A model generated the notes under the pieces. That model did not search any database and was not told the origin of the DNA. It saw nothing but the letters and a program-made list of their open reading frames with translations. 64,000 nucleotides of DNA from assembly GCA_039105265.1 (NCBI GenBank), contig JAPFFF010000012.1, forward strand, positions 62,001 through 126,000, read 5' to 3'. Below, one piece after another: positions 59,281 to 64,000 of this stretch (positions within the stretch are counted from its first letter, which is position 1; each line of letters opens with the position of its first letter). The position numbers were made by a program, and so were the translations under genes. This stretch comes from Tritrichomonas musculus (Eukaryota; Parabasalia; Tritrichomonadida; Tritrichomonadidae).

Positions 59281-61050
59281 TTATTGAAGTTGATATTTGA
59301 CAAGGTCTGCATAAATTCCGTTCTGTTTAACAAGTTCTTTGTGTGGACCTCTTTCAGCAATTTTTCCGTCTTGGTAAACAAGAATTTCATCAGCATGAGT
59401 AACAGTGGCAAGTCTATGAGCAACCATGATTGACGTTTTTCCGTGTCTAAATGTTTCAAGAGATTGCTGAACGAGTTGTTCTGATTCTGTATCAAGAGCT
59501 GCAGTTGCTTCATCTAACAATAAGATTGGTGTTGGTGACAAAATTGCTCTAGAAATACAAATTCTTTGCTTTTGTCCACCACTTAATGATGTTTGTGCGA
59601 CCATTGTTCTGTAGTTATCTGGAAGTTCCATGATAAAGTTATGAGCATTTCCTGTTACTGCTGCTTGAGCAACTTCATCTTCTGTAGCATCTATTCTACC
59701 ATATCTGATGTTGTCAGCGATGCTCATTGTGAAAAGAACAGGGCTTTGAGGTACAATTGAAATCCCCTTTCTGAGACTTTTTGGTGACATATCACGAATA
59801 TCAATTCCATCAATAAGAATAGCTCCTTCATTGACATCATAAAAACGTTGAAGAAGTTGAAGTGTAGTTGATTTTCCACATCCTGATTCACCAACAAATG
59901 CATATGTCTTTCCAGCTTCAAGTTTGAAACTTAGATGGCGAACTGCCCAATTTTCGCATCCACCATATTTAAATCCTACATCACGAAATTCGATATCTCC
60001 TCTGATATTATCAACAATTTGGCCTTGATCATATTTTATAGTTGGCTCTAACTCAATAATAGCGCAAACATTTCTAGCAGCTTCTTGAGCTTGTTGGAAG
60101 TCATCTGTAATTGATAATGCAGAGAAAATTCCAACAGCAAGAACAGAAATGCCCATGATAATAGATGACATTTCAAACATTCCAATTCTTTCTGGATCTT
60201 TAACCATTTCACGCATCATGTACCATGTAACAGTAAGCATCATCGCTGACATTATACAAATACCAAGCATTCTAATAAAAGCTTTTACCAATGACACTTT
60301 GATAAGAATTGCTTCTTCGTCTTTCAGATCCTTTTTAAATATTTCTGCTTCATTTAACTCTTGATCAAATGACTTTACAGTTCTGAATTCTGTTACTACA
60401 GCGACAGCCTTTTCTGTTGCTGCTGTTCCAGCTTTCTCAAATTTATCATAAACGTAGTTGGCCCATTTGAGTCCAAGCCAGAGTTCAATAGCAAGTCCTA
60501 TTGGAAATGCAATGAACATCAATGTCTCCTTCCAGCCATATACTAAAGCAACAATAAAGCCAGAAAGAGATGCACATATTGCGTTAATGGCTATAAATAA
60601 AAGGCTTACATAAACATCTTTGATATATGCAACGCCTTCTGATATACGGCTAACCATTCCTCCATATGAATGTTTATCAAAAAAGGCTATATCTGCATAC
60701 ATCAATGCAGTATAAAGCTTTTTTCTAACGTCAACCAAAAATAACGGAGCAACAATTGCTTGACATGTGTTTGCAGCAACTTGGCAGCTTATGATAACTG
60801 CTGAAACCCATGCACCAGTTTTGAGGACGTCAGCTGTTGCTCCTAGAAAATCAGAATCTTCAAATAAACTAACTGCCTTTTTATTGACAACTAAAAGAAG
60901 CATTGCAGAAACGCCACAAATACCAGATATAATGAGTGATAATATTAGCAATGCTTTATCTTTAAAATATTTGATAATTCTCCTGAACTCTCCACCAGTT
61001 CTAGCACCTTCAATTGCTTCGTCTTTAAATCCTGCTCCTGCAAATCCCAT
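59281..61050 (-). CDS. ABCB-type half-transporter
   Basis: 589 residues, one transmembrane domain plus one nucleotide-binding domain. N-terminal hydrophobic helices begin at about residue 30 (ALLILSLIISGICGVSAMLL) and about six TM segments extend to ~300. The NBD has Walker A GESGCGKST (about 386), signature LSGGQKQR (about 488), Walker B ILLLDEATAALD (about 507) and an H-loop MVAHRLAT. All catalytic elements look intact. The protein ends shortly after the NBD. Half-transporters work as dimers. The neighbour on the other strand (61,294-63,549) is a similar half-transporter, so a heterodimer is plausible. The substrate is unknown. Confidence 0.93.
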   Translation of the reverse strand: MGFAGAGFKDEAIEGARTGGEFRRIIKYFKDKALLILSLIISGICGVSAMLLLVVNKKAVSLFEDSDFLGATADVLKTGAWVSAVIISCQVAANTCQAIVAPLFLVDVRKKLYTALMYADIAFFDKHSYGGMVSRISEGVAYIKDVYVSLLFIAINAICASLSGFIVALVYGWKETLMFIAFPIGLAIELWLGLKWANYVYDKFEKAGTAATEKAVAVVTEFRTVKSFDQELNEAEIFKKDLKDEEAILIKVSLVKAFIRMLGICIMSAMMLTVTWYMMREMVKDPERIGMFEMSSIIMGISVLAVGIFSALSITDDFQQAQEAARNVCAIIELEPTIKYDQGQIVDNIRGDIEFRDVGFKYGGCENWAVRHLSFKLEAGKTYAFVGESGCGKSTTLQLLQRFYDVNEGAILIDGIDIRDMSPKSLRKGISIVPQSPVLFTMSIADNIRYGRIDATEDEVAQAAVTGNAHNFIMELPDNYRTMVAQTSLSGGQKQRICISRAILSPTPILLLDEATAALDTESEQLVQQSLETFRHGKTSIMVAHRLATVTHADEILVYQDGKIAERGPHKELVKQNGIYADLVKYQLQ

Positions 61051-61293
61051 GGATTATTTGATGAATGATTTGAAACGTCAAGAAAATTATTCAATTTTTC
61101 ATCATATATTGAATTATTTGAAATTTGAATTTTATTTCATAATATTTTAATCGCACTTTTTCAATTGTCTTTCAATTTTGATTGCATACAATCAAATTTT
61201 CTATTAGAAAGTTAATCGCACTTTTTCAAAAATATTGAAAATATAAAAATTCTGAATATTTTAATTCATCACTTAATTTTTTTATTTTAAATT
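61051..61293. promoter_or_regulatory. Divergent promoter between two ABC half-transporters
   Basis: 243 bp shared by two divergently transcribed transporter genes. It contains a repeated element TTAATCGCACTTTTTCAA (61,148-61,163 in part and 61,213-61,229). A TCACTT initiator-like motif lies at 61,269-61,274, 23 nt before the plus-strand ATG, and TCAT motifs lie just upstream of the minus-strand start. The direct repeat may be a shared regulatory site. Confidence 0.55.
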
Positions 61294-63549
61294 ATGAGTT
61301 CAAGGAAGAGAAGATCATCTGAATATTCTATTTCTTATGGATCCAACCAGTCATCATATTCTAAGAAAGGAAAGATATCTGACCAAGCAAAAAAGGATGC
61401 AAGAAGGCATTTATACAAAGTTTGCTTCAAAGATTGGTTAGCAATTGTTGGAATCATTCCAGCTCTTGCAACAGGTATAATGCCCATTTTATTTATCTAT
61501 TTTTCAACAGATTTAGTTGACTCATTGCAAAGTTGGGGCTACTCAAATGCAGTTTATGCAGTTGCCATTCAAAATTTCCCAGAGGCCTCAGGATTATTAG
61601 CTTCTCAACCTGCAATTCAATTTGCTTTTCCTGATGTTGCTGACACATTAAGTAAATGCGCCTCTGCTGCAGATTTTTCAAAAAATTCATTGAAGTGTAC
61701 TTCAACTTTAGTTGGTTTCGTTAATATGGCCGCTGAATCTAGCCATCCAGCACTTCAGCTTTTGATGAAAAATCCGAAAATGGCTGAACTTGCTGCTTCT
61801 ATTAAGGAACAAGAAGGATTGATAAACCGATTCATTAATGAGTGGAATGGTCAAGGATATGATCCAATGCCTGATGTAGTTCGTGTAACAAAGCATTTAG
61901 CAATCGTATGTGCTGTCCAAGCAGCGTTAATGTTCTTTGATACATTAATTTGGACAATGGTTGGTACTCGTGTTGAAAACAGGATGAAGATTGATATGTA
62001 CACCAACTTAATGAAATCTGAGGTTTCATATTTTGATATTACTCCAGTTGGTAACATTTTAACATTACTTTCAGAAGATGCAGAGGCAATTGAAATTGCA
62101 TTTGGTAATGTTAAAGCAACACAATTTGCTGCAGTTGTTCAAGGTATCTCAGGCCTTGTTTTTGCCCTTGTTCGAAAATGGGATGTTGCACTTATCTCAA
62201 TTGCCTTTGTACCAGTTGTTATTATCGCACTTTTGATTTGTGTTCCTTTCATTTTGAAACATTCTGCAATCAAATTCAAGAATGTTTCAGAATCAATGAC
62301 AATTGCAGAAGAAACTCTAGGCGCAATCAGAACAGTTCGTGGTTTCACAAGAGAAGAGGTTGAAATTCATCGTTTCATGAAAGCTACCAAGGAAGCTGCC
62401 AGGCGTGATAAATATATTGGTTTAATCGTTGTTGTCTTCCTTTTAGTTGTTCTTGTTAGCACAATTGGAGATGAACTTGCAGATTTCTATTATGGTGCTA
62501 CGATTGTTGATAAAGGCAAGTTAGAATTTGGTAAGTTAGTCACACTTTTCTTATACACATTATTAGGTGCTCTTGGTGTTGTTTCTCTTCAAGGAACAAT
62601 GCAAGGTGAAGAAAAATGTATTGCTGGAGGTGCTCGTATTCTTGAAGTTACCGAACATATCTCTGATATTCCATTTGATGGAGGTGAAATAATAGAAGAT
62701 TTCAAAGGAGAGATTGAATTCAAGAATGTTTCATTTAAATATCCAACAAGAGATGCATACGTTCTCAAAAACGTTTCATTCAAAATTGCATCTCATCAAA
62801 TTGGAGCACTCGTTGGCCACTCCGGTTCTGGAAAATCTACATGTGTTCAGCTTCTTGAACGATTTTATGATGTTACAGAAGGATATGTTCTTCTTGATGG
62901 AAAAGATATCCGAACACTTGATCAACACTGGCTTCATACAAAAATTGCTTTGGTTTCACAAGAACCAGTTCTTTTCCATATGACTCTTCGTGAAAATCTT
63001 AAATACGGAGCTCATGATGCAACAGATGAAGAAATTCTTGCAGCTATTGAAATTGCAAATGCTAAAAAAGTTATTGATAAGCTTGAACATGGCCTTGATC
63101 AAATGATTGGAGAAAAAGGAGAATCATTATCAGGAGGTCAAAGACAAAGAATTGCAATTGCACGTGCAGTTGTTAAAAATCCACTCATTCTTATTACAGA
63201 TGAAGCAACATCCGCTCTCGATTCGCAAAGTGAAAAGAAAGTTCAAATTGCTTTAGATAAAGTTATGCAAAATTGTACTTCTGTCATCGTTGCACACAGA
63301 TTATCAACAATTCGTAACGCACATATTATTTACGTTTTCGATGCAGGTGAAATTAAAGAATCTGGAACTCATGATGAACTTGTTAAGAAAGGCGGTTATT
63401 ATTATAACTTAGTTTACAGGCAATTAACAGATAAAGATGCCAAACAGCATGACGCTGCACAAGGTAATGATGATGAAGATTCTGATGAATCTCCAAAAGG
63501 TGGAAATAAGAAGGTTGAAGACGTTTCAACTGACGAAGATGAATCTTAA
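61294..63549 (+). CDS. ABCB-type half-transporter with long first extracytoplasmic loop
   Basis: 751 residues. A basic Ser-rich N-tail is followed by TM1 (AIVGIIPALATGIMPILFIYF). A loop of about 130 residues containing two Cys (CASAADFSKNSLKC) precedes TM2 (HLAIVCAVQAALMFFDTLIW). Five further TM segments, about six in all, lead to the NBD: Walker A GHSGSGKST (about 508), signature LSGGQRQR (about 612), Walker B ITDEATSALD (about 635), H-loop IVAHRLST. The C-tail is acidic (EDSDESPKGG). It is intact. P-glycoprotein-like by its NBD. It is divergent from the other half-transporter and could pair with it; function and substrate unknown. Confidence 0.93.
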   Translation: MSSRKRRSSEYSISYGSNQSSYSKKGKISDQAKKDARRHLYKVCFKDWLAIVGIIPALATGIMPILFIYFSTDLVDSLQSWGYSNAVYAVAIQNFPEASGLLASQPAIQFAFPDVADTLSKCASAADFSKNSLKCTSTLVGFVNMAAESSHPALQLLMKNPKMAELAASIKEQEGLINRFINEWNGQGYDPMPDVVRVTKHLAIVCAVQAALMFFDTLIWTMVGTRVENRMKIDMYTNLMKSEVSYFDITPVGNILTLLSEDAEAIEIAFGNVKATQFAAVVQGISGLVFALVRKWDVALISIAFVPVVIIALLICVPFILKHSAIKFKNVSESMTIAEETLGAIRTVRGFTREEVEIHRFMKATKEAARRDKYIGLIVVVFLLVVLVSTIGDELADFYYGATIVDKGKLEFGKLVTLFLYTLLGALGVVSLQGTMQGEEKCIAGGARILEVTEHISDIPFDGGEIIEDFKGEIEFKNVSFKYPTRDAYVLKNVSFKIASHQIGALVGHSGSGKSTCVQLLERFYDVTEGYVLLDGKDIRTLDQHWLHTKIALVSQEPVLFHMTLRENLKYGAHDATDEEILAAIEIANAKKVIDKLEHGLDQMIGEKGESLSGGQRQRIAIARAVVKNPLILITDEATSALDSQSEKKVQIALDKVMQNCTSVIVAHRLSTIRNAHIIYVFDAGEIKESGTHDELVKKGGYYYNLVYRQLTDKDAKQHDAAQGNDDEDSDESPKGGNKKVEDVSTDEDES

Positions 63550-63896
63550 AATTCGTTTTATTAAAAACATGAGCTTTTTTAGTTTTGAAATTTGATATTT
63601 TTTTCCCCCATCTTTTTAAATGGCTTTGTTATTATGAATTTAAGTTTAGCTCAAGCATATTTATGATTATATCAAATCATTTTTGAATTCAAATAAGAGT
63701 TTATATGGCAGTATATAATATTATTAAGAAAACTTTTAAAAAAATTGATATTTTTTCATCTTTTAAATGATATTATAATTTGTGGCTGTGATTTGGAAAG
63801 CGAAATATTAATATTTAGTAAGGTCAAATTGTTAACAAGCATTTTCATATTTCACTTTAAAATTAGCTGAATACATTTGTACGTTTATAAAAAATA
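63550..63896. other. AT-rich intergenic region
   Basis: About 345 bp; a TCACTT initiator-like motif lies at about 63,852-63,857. No other structure recognised. Confidence 0.45.
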
Positions 63897-64000
63897 ATGA
63901 GAGCTTTATATCAATCACAGCAAGAAAGGTATAAAAAAGAATGGTATCGAATACATAAGCAAACACCACCAAATCTTGGTCAAGATGAAAAAAAATATAA
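63897..64000 (+). CDS. Start of a gene cut by the window edge
   Basis: Open from ATG at 63,897 to the window end (34 codons: MRALYQSQQERYKKEWYRIH...). A gene-like composition and an initiator-like TCACTT about 40 nt upstream support it. The product cannot be named. Confidence 0.5.
   Translation, partial: MRALYQSQQERYKKEWYRIHKQTPPNLGQDEKKY

Overview
The window looks like nuclear DNA of a parabasalid protist (trichomonad), most likely a Trichomonas/Tritrichomonas-type genome. It is very AT-rich. The host genes are long, uninterrupted open frames without visible introns. Several start just downstream of short TCA-Y-(T/A) initiator-like motifs, and the spacers are short and rich in A/T runs. The gene set is eukaryotic: exportin-1, Myb, histone-fold TAF, Pumilio, protein kinase, SHIPPO-repeat and ABC half-transporter genes. 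No species assignment can be proved from the sequence alone.

Region 1 (1-18.2 kb) holds host genes: the 3' end of an Asn-Glu-Thr-rich protein, a SHIPPO-repeat (flagellum/microtubule) protein, a head-to-tail double ubiquitin-like protein, exportin-1, a 2,470-residue low-complexity repeat protein, and a divergently arranged Myb factor and TAF8/TAF3-like histone-fold protein. Region 2 (18.4-29.3 kb) is a tandem pair of very large paralogues with Sel1-like C-termini. Long identical blocks alternate with strongly diverged ones, as expected from patchy gene conversion.

Region 3 (29.3-44.3 kb) is a mobile-element graveyard. It has a 1,055-bp hAT-type element with an 8-bp target duplication and a foldback structure with about 400-bp arms. 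Next come a 53-nt T run and a broken pogo/Tc1-like DDE transposase. A 4,946-bp element follows, with about 1.2-kb essentially identical inverted arms, AG...CT ends and a 6-bp target duplication (Polinton-type ends). It carries an HNH-endonuclease gene and two unknown genes. Beside it lies a Polinton/Maverick-like fossil with a putative capsid gene, a small amphipathic protein and a coiled-coil protein, followed by decayed remnants. The 4.9-kb element and the capsid-bearing fossil share a small protein module, which hints at a satellite/parent relationship.

Region 4 (44.3-64 kb) returns to host genes: an unrecognised 980-994-residue protein, an FTS/AKTIP-like E2 variant without catalytic Cys, a bacterial-type ribulokinase, a long coiled-coil protein, a canonical eight-repeat Pumilio protein, a Ser/Thr kinase, and two divergently transcribed ABCB-type half-transporters that could form a heterodimer. 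A truncated gene start closes the window. A 152-bp TA-flanked MITE lies at 54.8-55.0 kb. I see no tRNA, rRNA or CRISPR array.
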